Below, piece by piece: positions 34,702-43,600 of a DNA stretch of 64,000 bases. Positions within the stretch are counted from its first letter, which is position 1; each line of letters starts with the position of its first letter. The notes under the pieces were generated by a model that made no database searches, was not told where the DNA came from, and was given only the letters and a program-made list of their open reading frames with translations. Origin of the DNA: Saccharothrix australiensis (GTDB taxonomy: Bacteria > Actinomycetota > Actinomycetes > Mycobacteriales > Pseudonocardiaceae); NCBI RefSeq assembly GCF_003634935.1, contig NZ_RBXO01000001.1, positions 1,451,501 through 1,515,500 of the forward strand. The letters run 5' to 3'. Both the position numbers and the translations under genes were made by a program.

Positions 34702-35123
34702 CCGCTGCCCCGCCGGCACCGGGCAGCGGATGACGGACGCGGTCGCGCGGCACCGCACCGCGTGGCGGCCTGGTCGCACACCTCGGCACACGGCACCGCA
34801 CCACGCCAAGCGGCCGGCCTCCCGCACCACGCGGCACCGGGTCGCATCGCGCGGTTTCGCGCTGTGCCGGGCCGCGTCGTGCGCTCTCGTGCCGTGCCGG
34901 GGCTCGCGGTCCCGTGCGGTGCCGGGGCCTCGTGCCGGGTCGCACCGCCCGGCCCCGCACCGGGCCGCACCAGACCGCGCCGGGTCGCGCGGCAGCACAT
35001 GCCGTCGCGCGCCTCGTCCCACTCGTTCACCGCACGCGCCCGATTGGTCTAGACCCATTGACTTGATCTCGCGGAGGTGCGCACGCTGGACGCCGGTCGC
35101 CGCCTGCCCAGAGGAGGTACCCC
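34702..35123. other. Intergenic region of 422 bp upstream of the hexosaminidase
   Basis: It is rich in degenerate short repeats built from GCACCG/GTGCCGG/GGTCGC words (34740-35000), with no credible ORF. The last ~85 bases hold the DasR-like site and the promoter and ribosome site of the hexosaminidase gene. Confidence 0.6.
35043..35058 (+). promoter_or_regulatory. DasR-responsive element (dre)
   Basis: ATTGGTCTAGACCCAT matches the DasR consensus ACTGGTCTAGACCACT closely, including the core GGTCTAGACC. It lies 65 bases upstream of a beta-N-acetylhexosaminidase, a typical DasR target. GlcNAc-derived phosphates would relieve repression. Confidence 0.88.
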
Positions 35124-36899
35124 GTGAGACTCCGAGCAAGGGCGGCGCGCGCGCTCGCCGCCCTCGCGCTGCTGTGCGGCGCGACCGTCGTCTGGACCGC
35201 CGGCTCCCACCCGCCGCCGGCGACGGCCGCCGAGCCGCTCCGGAGCGTCGTGCCGGTACCGGCGTCCGTGCAGGCCGAGCCCGGCGTCACGCACGCGCTG
35301 AGCGCAGGCACCAGGATCTACACCGCGCCCGCCGCCCGCGGCGTCGGCGACTACCTCGCGGGCGTCCTGCGGCCGTCCACCGGCTACCCGTTCCCGGTCG
35401 AGGACACCACCGGCGCACCGGCCGACGGGATCGCCCTGCTGCTGGACGGCGCGCCGCCGGAGGTCGGCGACCAGGGCTACCGGCTCACCGCCACCGCGCG
35501 TGCGATCACGCTCCGCGCCACCACGGCGGCGGGCCTCTTCGCGGGCGTCCAGACGCTCCGGCAGCTGCTGCCCGGCAAGGTGGAGAGCCCCTCGCCGCAG
35601 ACCGGTCCGTGGACCGTGCCCGGCGTGACGATCACCGACCACCCCCGGTTCGGGCACCGCGGCGCGATGCTCGACGTGGCGCGGCACTTCCACCCCGTGA
35701 GCACCGTCAAGCGCTACCTCGACCACCTGGCGCTCTACAAGGTCAACCACCTGCACCTGCACCTGACCGACGACCAGGGCTGGCGCATCGCCATCGACAG
35801 CTGGCCACGGCTGACCACCCACGGCGGCAGCACGCAGGTCGGCGGCGGTCCCGGCGGGTACTACACCAAGGCGCAGTACCAGGAGATCGTCGCGCACGCG
35901 GCGGCCCGGCACATCACCGTCATCCCCGAGGTGGACATGCCCGGCCACACGAACGCCGCGCTGTCCTCCTACGCCGAGCTGAACTGCAACGGCGTCGCGC
36001 CGGGCCTGCGCACGGACATCGCCGTCGGCTACAGCTCCCTGTGCGTCGGCAAGGACATCACCTACAAGTTCGTCGACGACGTGATCCGCGAGATCGCCGA
36101 GCTGACGCCCGGCCCGTACCTCCACATCGGCGGCGACGAGGCCAACGCCACCACCGACCAGGACTACCGGACCTTCATGACCAAGGTGCTGCCGCTCGTC
36201 GCCAAGCACGGCAAGAAGGTCATGGGCTGGCACGAGTTCGTGAAGACCACCACGGACACCTCGGCCGTGCCGCAGTATTGGGGCACGACGACGTCCAACG
36301 CCACCGTCCAGGCCGCCGCCGCGCGCGGGGCCAAGGTGCTCATGTCACCGGCCAACAAGGCGTACCTGGACATGAAGTACCACTCCGGCACCCCGCTCGG
36401 CCTGTCCTGGGCCGGGATGATCGAGGTGCAGGACGCCTACAACTGGAACCCCGGCACGCACCTCGGCGGGGTGCCCGAGACGGCCGTGCGGGGCGTCGAG
36501 GCTCCACTGTGGACGGAGACCGTCGTCACGCCCGCGCACATCGACTTCATGGCGTTCCCGCGCCTCGCGGCGATCGCCGAACTCGGCTGGTCGCCGTGGG
36601 CCACGCACAACTGGGACGCGTTCAAGGTCCGCCTCGGCGCACAGGCCCCGCGCTGGGCCGCCCTGGGCATCGACTTCTACCGGTCGACCCAGGTGCCCTG
36701 GGACAACGGGGGAACGACCAGCGTCACCACCACCACGACGACGTCCGGCGCGCCGTCGGGCAGTTGGGCGCCCTGGATCACCTACCCGCCCGACGTGACG
36801 GTGGAGTTCAACGGCGTGCCCTACCGGTGCGTGCAGGCGCACACGTCGCAGCCGGGCTGGGAACCGCCGAACGCACCGGCGCTCTGGAGGCGTGCCTGA
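35124..36899 (+). CDS. Secreted beta-N-acetylhexosaminidase (GH20) with chitin-binding module
   Basis: The product is 591 residues and starts at GTG behind GAGGAGG. It has a signal peptide (ALAALALLCGATVVWTA...ATA), then a GH20b N-terminal domain (~45-165). The catalytic barrel has HLHLHLTDDQGWRIAI, VIPEVDMPGHTNAA, and the acid/base pair Asp-Glu in HIGGDEAN (~336). A Thr-rich linker leads to a CBM5/12-type tail (WAPWITYPPDVTVEFNGVPYRCVQAHTSQPGWEPP). It releases GlcNAc from chitin oligomers or wall fragments outside the cell. The DasR site upstream fits. Confidence 0.96.
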   Translation: MRLRARAARALAALALLCGATVVWTAGSHPPPATAAEPLRSVVPVPASVQAEPGVTHALSAGTRIYTAPAARGVGDYLAGVLRPSTGYPFPVEDTTGAPADGIALLLDGAPPEVGDQGYRLTATARAITLRATTAAGLFAGVQTLRQLLPGKVESPSPQTGPWTVPGVTITDHPRFGHRGAMLDVARHFHPVSTVKRYLDHLALYKVNHLHLHLTDDQGWRIAIDSWPRLTTHGGSTQVGGGPGGYYTKAQYQEIVAHAAARHITVIPEVDMPGHTNAALSSYAELNCNGVAPGLRTDIAVGYSSLCVGKDITYKFVDDVIREIAELTPGPYLHIGGDEANATTDQDYRTFMTKVLPLVAKHGKKVMGWHEFVKTTTDTSAVPQYWGTTTSNATVQAAAARGAKVLMSPANKAYLDMKYHSGTPLGLSWAGMIEVQDAYNWNPGTHLGGVPETAVRGVEAPLWTETVVTPAHIDFMAFPRLAAIAELGWSPWATHNWDAFKVRLGAQAPRWAALGIDFYRSTQVPWDNGGTTSVTTTTTTSGAPSGSWAPWITYPPDVTVEFNGVPYRCVQAHTSQPGWEPPNAPALWRRA

Positions 36900-36906
36900 C
36901 CCGACC

Positions 36907-36939
36907 GCCGGGAAGGCGTGCGCCCGCACGCCTCCCGGC
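36907..36939. terminator. Hairpin between convergent genes
   Basis: GCCGGGAAGGCGTGCG (36907-36922) pairs with CGCACGCCTCCCGGC (36925-36939), leaving one bulged A and a CC loop. It sits between the hexosaminidase and the minus-strand cysteine-peptidase-like gene. Confidence 0.75.
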
Positions 36940-36963
36940 CCGCGACACCGCGCCCCGCCCGGC

Positions 36964-37788
36964 TCACCCGATCCGGGCGGCGGCCACCGGTCGCCGGTCG
37001 AGCGGGTGGGCGCCGCTCGACGACGTGTTCACGCTCCACCGGTACCGGGTGAACTCGCCGGTGGTGTCCGAGGCGTAGAACATCATGTGCCCGAAACCGG
37101 CCCCGGTGGTCCAGGCGGTGGCGTCGACGATCCGGCTGTCCGGGAACTCGGGGTACCCGCCGACGCCGTGCACGCCGTGCGGCTCGGCCGTGCAGTCCAC
37201 GACCTCCACCGCGTACTGCGTCTCCCCGGGGAAGTTCAGCGTCGCCACGGGTGCCACGTACACGCCGCGCACCGAGCGCACCATGACGATGTGGCCGGTG
37301 TTGGTGTCCTGGTCGTTGCGGTAGTCGATGGCCACCAGGTCGCCCGGCCGCAGGTCCGCCACCCGGCGCACGCGCCGGAAGTGCGGCACGGCGTCCCGCT
37401 CGAACGCGGCCCGGTAGTCGCGGGCGAACGGGCTGGCCGTCCCGAAGTGCCGGGCGAAGAACTTCGCGGTCGCCCAGCGGTAGGTCCGCTTCAGCACGGC
37501 CGTCTGGAACGACGCGCACTGGCTCTGGTTGAACCAGGTCGACGCGTCGCCGGGCGAGCCCCACGTCACGACGTTCGGCTGGTCGGGCCTCTTGTAGGTG
37601 TTGTTGGCCGGCGGGCAGGTGGGCAGCGAGAGGTGGCGGACGAGCTGCTCGGCCGCCGGCAGGTGCGGTGCGGCGGTCCGGTGTGGACGGGGTGCGCGTG
37701 CCTCGTCGAACGCGGTCGTGCCGGGGAACGCGGCGCCGTCCGGCGCGACGGCGGTGCTCCCCGAGCGCGGTCTGCGTGACAGGTCCAT
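36964..37788 (-). CDS. Papain-fold (CHAP/NlpC-P60-like) cysteine amidase candidate
   Basis: The product is 274 residues. ATG 37788 has GGGAGG 7-10 bases upstream. The likely nucleophile is Cys in WFNQSQCASFQTAVLKRTY (~95-100). It is followed by DLRPGDLVAIDYRNDQDTNTGHIVMVRSV, where His and the DLV...GHI pattern recall NlpC/P60 and CHAP enzymes. VEVVDCTAE and the HG-rich GVHGVGGYPEFPDSR follow. There is no signal peptide or membrane helix at the chosen start. The fold call is by motif only, and the substrate is unknown. Confidence 0.6.
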   Translation of the reverse strand: MDLSRRPRSGSTAVAPDGAAFPGTTAFDEARAPRPHRTAAPHLPAAEQLVRHLSLPTCPPANNTYKRPDQPNVVTWGSPGDASTWFNQSQCASFQTAVLKRTYRWATAKFFARHFGTASPFARDYRAAFERDAVPHFRRVRRVADLRPGDLVAIDYRNDQDTNTGHIVMVRSVRGVYVAPVATLNFPGETQYAVEVVDCTAEPHGVHGVGGYPEFPDSRIVDATAWTTGAGFGHMMFYASDTTGEFTRYRWSVNTSSSGAHPLDRRPVAAARIG

Positions 37789-37992
37789 CGAGCGCCTCCC
37801 CCATCGACACGGGCCCGCACACGGTAATCGACGGGACCCCGCCGCACCGGCCGTCGATCACGACCGGTCGGCCCCGCCGCACCCGCCGGGGGACCGGCGG
37901 CGCCCTCTCATGTGGCGGAACGCTCAACCCGCCGCCGGCGGCGGCGATTACGCTCGGCGGGCTGGGTTTCGAGCGAGCGCGGAGGCGGTTGG

Positions 37993-39120
37993 ATGACGAG
38001 CACCGATGGTCGGCAGGAGTGGCTGACCGTCGCCGACGAGGTGGCCGCCGCCCTGCGGGCGGACGCCGCCGAGCGGGACCGGGCGGGCGCCGAGCCGGTC
38101 GCCGAGGTGGCCGCGCTGCGGCGGTCCGGGCTGCTGGCGATCACCGACTGGGGCACCCAGCAGGCCGTGACGAGGGTCGTCGGCGCGGCGGACGCCAACG
38201 TCGGCCACCTGCTCGGGTACCACTACCTCCAGGTGTGGCGGCGGTGGCTGTTCGGCGGCGCACCGCTCGACGAGGGCGACGACCACCTCTTCTGGGCCGG
38301 TGTCAGCAACCCGCTGGACGCGGCGCTCGCCCTGACGCCCGTGGCCGGCGGGTTCGAGGTCAGCGGGCGCAAGACGTTCGCGACGGGCGCGTCCGTGGCC
38401 GACCGGCTCGTGGTGAGCGCCACCCGCGTCGACACCGACGAGAAGGTCACGTTCACGCTCGACGCCCGCGCCGACGGCATCACCTACGCGGGCGACTGGG
38501 ACAACATCGGCCAGCGCCTCACCGCCAGCGGCGGCGTGCGGTTCGACAACGTGCGCGTGCCGGCGGAACGGGTGCTGGGCGTGCACGACGCCGCCAGCCC
38601 GCGCCAGTCGCTGGCCGCGATCGCGTTCCAGCTCGTCCTGGCCCAGGTGTACGTGGCGCTGGCGGAAGGCGCGCTCGCGGAAGCCGCCCGGTACACGCGC
38701 GGCACGACCCGCCCGTGGTTCCTGTCCGGCGTCGACGCGGCCACCGCCGACCCGTACATCCTCGCCGCCTACGGCGAGCTGGTCGCCGACGTGGAGGCCG
38801 CCGGCCTGCTCGCCGACCACGCCGCCGCGGCACTGGGCGAGGCGAGCGACCGGGGCGACGACCTGACGGCGGACCAGCGGGCCGCGACCGCCGCGCTGAT
38901 CTCGTCCGCCAAGGTCGTGTCGACGCGGGTCGCGAACCAGACCACGAGCCGGGTGTTCGAGCTGTGCGGCGCGCGGGCGACCGCCGCCGCCCACGGGTTC
39001 GACCGGTTCTGGCGCAACGCCCGCACGCTCACCCTGCACGACCCGGTGGCGTACAAGGCGCGGGAGGTCGGCGCGTACTTCCTCACCGGCGAGCACGCGC
39101 CGTTCACCGGGTACAGCTGA
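37993..39120 (+). CDS. Acyl-CoA-dehydrogenase-fold flavin monooxygenase, DszC/SfnC-like
   Basis: The product is 375 residues and starts at ATG behind GGAGGCGG. The acyl-CoA dehydrogenase fold is clear: GFEVSGRKTFATGASVADRLVV, NIGQRLTASGGVRFDNVRVP, VFELCGARATAAAHGFDRFWRNARTLTLHDPVAYKAREVG. The catalytic Glu of true dehydrogenases is not evident, and HDPVAYK resembles the FMNH2-dependent sulfur/nitrogen monooxygenases (DszC, SfnC). It overlaps the MtnA-like gene by one base and heads the methionine-salvage operon. A sulfur-oxidising or desulfurising step linked to methylthio compounds is a reasonable inference. Confidence 0.8.
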   Translation: MTSTDGRQEWLTVADEVAAALRADAAERDRAGAEPVAEVAALRRSGLLAITDWGTQQAVTRVVGAADANVGHLLGYHYLQVWRRWLFGGAPLDEGDDHLFWAGVSNPLDAALALTPVAGGFEVSGRKTFATGASVADRLVVSATRVDTDEKVTFTLDARADGITYAGDWDNIGQRLTASGGVRFDNVRVPAERVLGVHDAASPRQSLAAIAFQLVLAQVYVALAEGALAEAARYTRGTTRPWFLSGVDAATADPYILAAYGELVADVEAAGLLADHAAAALGEASDRGDDLTADQRAATAALISSAKVVSTRVANQTTSRVFELCGARATAAAHGFDRFWRNARTLTLHDPVAYKAREVGAYFLTGEHAPFTGYS

Positions 39121-40130
39121 TGGAACCGGTCCTCGCGCACAGCGTCCGGCTCGCCGACGACGGCGTGCACATCCTGGACCGGCGCACCTTCCCCTTCGAG
39201 CGGACGTGGGTGCGCTGCCCGACCGTCGCCGACGTGGCGCGGGCCATCGAGGACATGGTCACGCAGTCGTCGGGCCCGTACTTCGCGGCGCTGTGGGGCA
39301 TGGTGCTGGCCGCGCGGGAGGCGCGCGGGCTGCCCCGCGCCGAGGGCCGCGCCCACCTGGAGCGGGCCGGCCGGCTGCTGGTGTCCACCCGGCGCACCAA
39401 CAACCACCTGCGCAAGGCGGTCGCGGCCGTGCTGGCCGGCGTCGACGCGGCCGACGACCTGCTGGAGGGCGCGCTGGCCGGCGCGCGGGCGGGCGACCAG
39501 CGCTACCGCGACCGGAGCCGGGCGCTGGGCGGGCACACCGCCGCGCTGCTGCCCGACGACGGCGCGGTGCTGACGCACTGCTGGGCCGACCTGTACCTGG
39601 TCGAGGCGGTGCGGGCGGCGACCGGCCTGGGGAAGCGGCTGCGGTTCTTCTGCACGGAGACCCGGCCCTACCTCCAAGGCGCGCGGCTGACCGCGAGCAC
39701 GCTGGCCGAGATGGGCGTGGACACCACGGTCGTCACCGACGGCATGGGCGCGGCGGCGTTCAGCGCAGGCGAGGTCGACGTGCTGCTGACCGCCGCCGAC
39801 CGGGTCACGATGGACGGGCACGTCGTCAACAAGGTCGGCACGCTCGGGCTCGCCGTGGCCGCGTCCGCGTTCGACGTGCCGTTCCTGGCGATGGTGCAGG
39901 CGCCCGACCGGCTCGCGCCGACGGCCGCCGACGTGCCGATCGAGTTCCGGTCGGGCGACGACGTGCTGCACGCGCTGGGCAGGCGCACCGCCGACGACCG
40001 GGTGAAGGGCTGGTACCCGGCGTTCGACGTGACACCGCCCCGGTTCGTGTCCTCGGTGGTCACCGACCGCGGCGCGTACGCTCCCGACCGCCTGTCCGAG
40101 TACTACAACGGCGAGGAAGTCCATGACTGA
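39120..40130 (+). CDS. mtnA: MtnA-like methylthioribose-1-phosphate isomerase family protein, diverged
   Basis: The product is 336 residues. The ATG overlaps the previous stop (TGATG). It belongs to the eIF2B-alpha/MtnA fold: CTETRPYLQGARLTASTLAEMG, catalytic-Cys region LTHCWADL (family THCNAG), and the catalytic Asp in TAADRV...NKVGTLGLAV. The RGAPAIG-type substrate loop expected near residue 50 reads VTQSSGPYFAA. Catalytic Cys and Asp thus look kept while substrate-contact loops differ. It may isomerise MTR-1-phosphate or a related 5-deoxypentose phosphate. The mtnBCD neighbours support the salvage role. Confidence 0.8.
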   Translation: MEPVLAHSVRLADDGVHILDRRTFPFERTWVRCPTVADVARAIEDMVTQSSGPYFAALWGMVLAAREARGLPRAEGRAHLERAGRLLVSTRRTNNHLRKAVAAVLAGVDAADDLLEGALAGARAGDQRYRDRSRALGGHTAALLPDDGAVLTHCWADLYLVEAVRAATGLGKRLRFFCTETRPYLQGARLTASTLAEMGVDTTVVTDGMGAAAFSAGEVDVLLTAADRVTMDGHVVNKVGTLGLAVAASAFDVPFLAMVQAPDRLAPTAADVPIEFRSGDDVLHALGRRTADDRVKGWYPAFDVTPPRFVSSVVTDRGAYAPDRLSEYYNGEEVHD

Positions 40131-40788
40131 ATGGGTCGTGCTCGACATCGAGGGCACGCTGTCCGCCACCGACCAGGTGCTGGTCGTGCTCTACGACTAC
40201 GCCCGGCCGCGGCTCGGGCCGTGGATCGACGCCCACGGTGACGACCCGGTGGTCGCGGAAGCCGTGCGCCAGGTCCGGGAGCTGTCCGGTGTGGACGGTG
40301 GCACGGACGAGCTGGTGCGCGTGCTGCACGGCTGGATGGACGCCGACCGGAAGGTCACGCCGCTGAAGACGTTGCAGGGCTTGATCTGGCAGCGCGGGTA
40401 CGCCGACGGCGACCTGGTCGCCGAGTTCTTCCCGGACGTCGTGCCCGCGCTGCGGAAGTGGCGCGCGGAGGGCGTGCGGCTGGCCGTGTTCTCGTCCGGG
40501 TCGGTGGCCGGGCAGGTGGCGTTCTTCGGCCACACCGCCGAAGGCGACCTGCGCGACCTGTTCGAGCACCACTTCGACACGGTGAACGCGGGACCCAAGC
40601 GCGAGGCGGACTCCTACCGCGCCATCGCCGCCGTGCTCGGGTCGGACGACATCACCTTCTACTCGGACGTGCCGGCCGAGCTGGACGCGGCGGCCGAGGC
40701 GGGGTGGCGGACGGTCGGCGTGGCGCGGCCCGGCGAGCCCTACGGCGACGCCGACTTCGGCCCGCACCGGACGGTGAGCGCGCTGTGA
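40123..40788 (+). CDS. mtnC: Enolase-phosphatase E1
   Basis: The product is 221 residues and starts at ATG, overlapping the previous gene by 8 bases. It is a HAD phosphatase with the variant motif I DIEGTLS (~8-14), motif II FSSGS, and motif III/IV KREADSYRAIA...ITFYSDVPAELDAA. MtnC both enolises and dephosphorylates diketo-methylthiopentyl-1-phosphate to give the acireductone. Lengths and the LWQ-containing cap segment (LIWQRGYADGDL) match the bacterial family. Its stop overlaps the next start by four bases (GTGA). Confidence 0.95.
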   Translation: MTEWVVLDIEGTLSATDQVLVVLYDYARPRLGPWIDAHGDDPVVAEAVRQVRELSGVDGGTDELVRVLHGWMDADRKVTPLKTLQGLIWQRGYADGDLVAEFFPDVVPALRKWRAEGVRLAVFSSGSVAGQVAFFGHTAEGDLRDLFEHHFDTVNAGPKREADSYRAIAAVLGSDDITFYSDVPAELDAAAEAGWRTVGVARPGEPYGDADFGPHRTVSAL

Positions 40789-41375
40789 CGCCCGGCGAGG
40801 CGCTGGCGGCCGAGTGCGCCCGGTACACCGCGATGGGGTGGATGCGCGGCACGTCCGGCAACCTCTCCGTGGTGGTGGACCGCGACCCGCTGCGGCTGGT
40901 CGTCACGGTCAGCGGGCGCGACAAGGGCGAGCTGACCGCCGACGACGTGGTGCTCGTCGACGCCGAGGGCCGCACCGACGACCCGGTGCGGGTGCCGTCG
41001 GCCGAGGCGGGGCTGCACGGTCGGATCGCGGCGGTGGCCGGCGCCGGCGCGGTCGTCCACGTCCACGCGCTCGCGCCCGTCGTGGCCGCCGAGCACTGGC
41101 CCGGCGGCGTCGAGCTGCGCGACCTGGAGATGCTCAAGGGGTTCGGCCGCCGCGCGGACGACGTCGTGGTGGTGCCGGTCGTGCCGAACGACCAGGACAT
41201 GCGCGTGCTCGGCGACGCGTTCGAGGCGGGGTACCGCGCGGACGTGCCCGCCTTGATAGTGGCCCGGCACGGGGTGTACGTGTGGGGTGAGGACCTGTAC
41301 CAGGCGCGCCACCGGCTGGAGTGCCTGGAGTGGCTGTTGCGCTTCAAGGTGGAGACGAGGAGGGACTCGCGATGA
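40785..41375 (+). CDS. mtnB: Methylthioribulose-1-phosphate dehydratase
   Basis: The product is 196 residues and starts at GTG. It is a class II aldolase-fold enzyme: [14 protein letters not shown], the zinc pair in [11 protein letters not shown], and the late His region [28 protein letters not shown]. It dehydrates methylthioribulose-1-phosphate to the diketo intermediate used by MtnC. It overlaps both neighbours by four bases (GTGA and ATGA), so the five genes from 37993 to 41935 are read as one translationally coupled unit. Confidence 0.95.
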   Translation: MTPGEALAAECARYTAMGWMRGTSGNLSVVVDRDPLRLVVTVSGRDKGELTADDVVLVDAEGRTDDPVRVPSAEAGLHGRIAAVAGAGAVVHVHALAPVVAAEHWPGGVELRDLEMLKGFGRRADDVVVVPVVPNDQDMRVLGDAFEAGYRADVPALIVARHGVYVWGEDLYQARHRLECLEWLLRFKVETRRDSR

Positions 41376-41935
41376 CCCTGTTGACGGTATGGCCGGACAC
41401 CGGGCCGGAGACCGTGGTGGTGCGCACCTCCGATCCCGTCGAGATCGCGGACCACCTCAAGCAGCTCGGCGTTCGCTACGAGCAGTGGCCGGTCGTCCCC
41501 GGTGTCACCAAGGAGAACGCCTTGGAGGTGTACCGCGAGCGGGTCGCGCGGGTCACCGAGAGCGAGGGCTACGTCATGGTCGACGCGATGGAGATGACCC
41601 CGTCCGACGACCCGGAGTGGCTGGAGGCGGCGGCGCGGGCGCGGCTGAAGTTCCTCGCCGAGCACACCCACGACGACGACGAGGACCGCTTCTTCGCGCG
41701 CGGCGCGGGCGTGTTCTACCTGCACGTCGAGGACCGCGTCCACGCCGTCCTGTGCGAGGCGGGCGACCTGCTGAGCGTGCCGAGGAACACCACGCACTGG
41801 TTCGACATGGGCACCCGGCCCGACTACGTGTCGATCCGGTTCTTCCACGACGACGACGGCTGGGTGGGCGACTTCACCGGCAGCGAGATCGCCCGGTCGT
41901 TCCCCACGTTCGACGCCCTCATGGCCGGTCGCTGA
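41372..41935 (+). CDS. mtnD: Acireductone dioxygenase (ARD)
   Basis: The product is 187 residues. ATG 41372 overlaps the mtnB stop; AGGAGGG precedes it. It is a cupin with the metal motif [21 protein letters not shown] (two His and one Glu/Asp cluster) and a second His in TTHWFDMG. It opens the acireductone ring: with Fe it yields the methionine precursor KMTB and formate; with Ni it gives an off-pathway product. No MtnE aminotransferase, MTA phosphorylase or MTR kinase is in the window, so the pathway must be completed elsewhere. The 3' end overlaps the convergent HD gene by 17 bases. Confidence 0.95.
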   Translation: MTLLTVWPDTGPETVVVRTSDPVEIADHLKQLGVRYEQWPVVPGVTKENALEVYRERVARVTESEGYVMVDAMEMTPSDDPEWLEAAARARLKFLAEHTHDDDEDRFFARGAGVFYLHVEDRVHAVLCEAGDLLSVPRNTTHWFDMGTRPDYVSIRFFHDDDGWVGDFTGSEIARSFPTFDALMAGR

Positions 41936-42518
41936 GCGTCGCCAGCTCCGCGGCCAGGTTGGCCTTGGCGCGCGACTCCCAGCGGTCGCGCGCTCGCGGC
42001 GTGACGTAGAGCGGGTCGCGCTCCAGCAGGCCGCGCAGGACGCGGCCCCGGCCGACCCGCCACGCGTCCTCCGGCACGTGCGCGTACTCCGCCCGCACCG
42101 CCAGCCGGTACCGCTCGTAGTCGTCCGGTTCGGCGGCGAGCACCGCCAGGTCCGCGTCCAGCAGCAGGCCGGTCAGCTCGTCCGCCGCCCGGTGGTCGGC
42201 GGTGGCCAGCACGAGCGCGGCGACGCGGCGACCGTCGACGCCGGCCGCGGCGAGCCGTTCCCCGACCCACGCGGCGCTGCGGCGCTCGTCCTCGCCCGGC
42301 TCGCCGTCGTAGACGACGTCGTGCGCGAGCGCGGCCAGCACGAGCACCGCCCGCTCCTGGTCCGCGCGGTGCGCGGCCAGGTCCGTCACGTGGCGCACGA
42401 CGGCCAGCACGTGCCGGGCGTCGTGGTAGCGCCGGTGGCCCTCGGCGTACCGGTCGACCAGGTCACCCGCCGTGCCCGGCCGCCCACCCAGCACCCGGAC
42501 CGCCTCGTCCCACAGCAC
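41919..42518 (-). CDS. Predicted HD-domain metal-dependent phosphohydrolase (COG4339-like)
   Basis: The product is about 199 residues; GTG 42518 is chosen, but no ribosome site supports it. Motifs: [15 protein letters not shown], the HD pair in [30 protein letters not shown], and [31 protein letters not shown]. These fit the uncharacterised COG4339 HD superfamily. The substrate is unknown, perhaps a nucleotide or phosphoester. It follows the phosphotransferase gene on the same strand after 32 bases and ends inside mtnD. Confidence 0.82.
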   Translation of the reverse strand: MLWDEAVRVLGGRPGTAGDLVDRYAEGHRRYHDARHVLAVVRHVTDLAAHRADQERAVLVLAALAHDVVYDGEPGEDERRSAAWVGERLAAAGVDGRRVAALVLATADHRAADELTGLLLDADLAVLAAEPDDYERYRLAVRAEYAHVPEDAWRVGRGRVLRGLLERDPLYVTPRARDRWESRAKANLAAELATLSDRP

Positions 42519-42550
42519 CGTCAGAGCTGTCGACCCGCGGGGTGCCGCGC

Positions 42551-43369
42551 TCAACGCCCCGACCGCCCCGACCGCTGCACCCGCGCCGGGTGACCGGGGC
42601 CGTCGCGGTGGAGGTCGAGCGCCAACCGCCAACACCGGCCGAACAGCTCCCGCAACTCCAGCCAGTACGACAACCCCTCGACCGGGTACGCCCGCGCCAC
42701 GGCGTCCCTCGCCAACAGCGGGCCGCGGGCGGCACACGCCACGTCCCACCCGACCGGGCCGAACCAGGCGTCCTCGAAGTCGTTCCAAACAGGACCGCGC
42801 GCGGTGAACAGCACGTTGCGCGGGTGCGAGTCGCCGTGCAGCGCCTGACCCGGCAGGTCCGGCCACCGCGCGGCCAACCCGTCCCGAGCGCGGACCAGGT
42901 CCGCCGGCCGGCCCGCCAGGGCGAGCACGGCGTCGATGTCGGCCAGCGGTGCGGCGGCGGGCAGCGCGCCGGGGTAGTGGCGCAGCTCGGCGTGCAGCTC
43001 GGCGAGCATGGCGGCGAACGACGCGGGGTCCGGCCGCCATTCGGCGTCGTGCTCGACGTACGAGGCGAACGAGACCACCAGGCCGTCCCAGCGAATCGGA
43101 CCCAGCAGCGGCTCGACCACGGGCACCCCGCGCCCGGCCAGGAACCGCGCCACCGAGTCCGCTCGGTGGAAGTGCTCGTGGACGTCACCGCGAACCATCG
43201 AGGTGACCGCACCGACCCGCGCGACCACCGGCGCCGGCCTGAGGTGCACCACCAGGTTGCTGCCATCCTTCAACACCGACGGCCGCCCATCCGGAAACCC
43301 GTGCCGACGAGCCAACGCGAGAACCCTGCCCAACACCTCCACCGCTCCAGAGTCCCAGCACACCCCCAT
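42551..43369 (-). CDS. APH-family phosphotransferase
   Basis: The product is about 272 residues. ATG 43369 is preferred; GTG 43342 is possible, and longer frames run into the palindromic island and are unlikely. It is a kinase-like fold: LKDGSNLVVHLRPAPVVARV as the nucleotide-binding lobe, catalytic loop LHGDSHPRNVLF, and metal site VWNDFEDAWFGPVGWD. The family phosphorylates small molecules such as aminoglycosides, choline or homoserine. Nothing here decides which, so a resistance role should not be assumed. It pairs with the HD gene downstream. Confidence 0.88.
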   Translation of the reverse strand: MGVCWDSGAVEVLGRVLALARRHGFPDGRPSVLKDGSNLVVHLRPAPVVARVGAVTSMVRGDVHEHFHRADSVARFLAGRGVPVVEPLLGPIRWDGLVVSFASYVEHDAEWRPDPASFAAMLAELHAELRHYPGALPAAAPLADIDAVLALAGRPADLVRARDGLAARWPDLPGQALHGDSHPRNVLFTARGPVWNDFEDAWFGPVGWDVACAARGPLLARDAVARAYPVEGLSYWLELRELFGRCWRLALDLHRDGPGHPARVQRSGRSGR

Positions 43370-43427
43370 TCGCACCACGCAGATCCCCCGGCGCACAGCG
43401 ACACCCGCCCAGGGCACACCCCTGTCG

Positions 43428-43562
43428 GGCTGCGTGTCATCCCCGTACGGCCTGCCCGCAGGGCAACCACGCTTGTCAGGCCAGGTCAAGCACGCCCTTC
43501 GCTTGACCTGGCCTGACAAGCGTGGTGGTCTTTGACAGGCCGTACGGGGATGACACGCAGCC
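43428..43562. repeat. Nested palindromic element, copy 1
   Basis: The outer arms 43428-43454 and 43536-43562 are 27-bp perfect complements. The inner arms 43466-43491 and 43501-43526 are 26-bp perfect complements around a 9-base loop (ACGCCCTTC). The internal loop has CCCGCAGGGCA on the left and GGTCTTTGA on the right. About 135 bp could fold into one long imperfect hairpin. Copy 2 has the same plan in the opposite orientation. Confidence 0.92.
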
Positions 43563-43564
43563 TT

Positions 43565-43587
43565 GCAAAGCTTCGAAGAAGCTTTGC
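43565..43587. repeat. Small perfect hairpin
   Basis: GCAAAGCTT (43565-43573) pairs with AAGCTTTGC (43579-43587) around CGAAG. It lies immediately right of copy 1. Confidence 0.88.
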
Positions 43588-43600
43588 CCTCATCCTTGGT

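Noticed and set aside
39120-40130. Translation initiation factor eIF-2B subunit
   Set aside because: The fold is shared, but the catalytic Cys/Asp positions and the overlap with mtnC, mtnB and mtnD favour an MtnA-type isomerase.
42551-43369. Aminoglycoside resistance gene
   Set aside because: Only the general APH fold is visible. The family has many substrates and the neighbours give no support for drug resistance.
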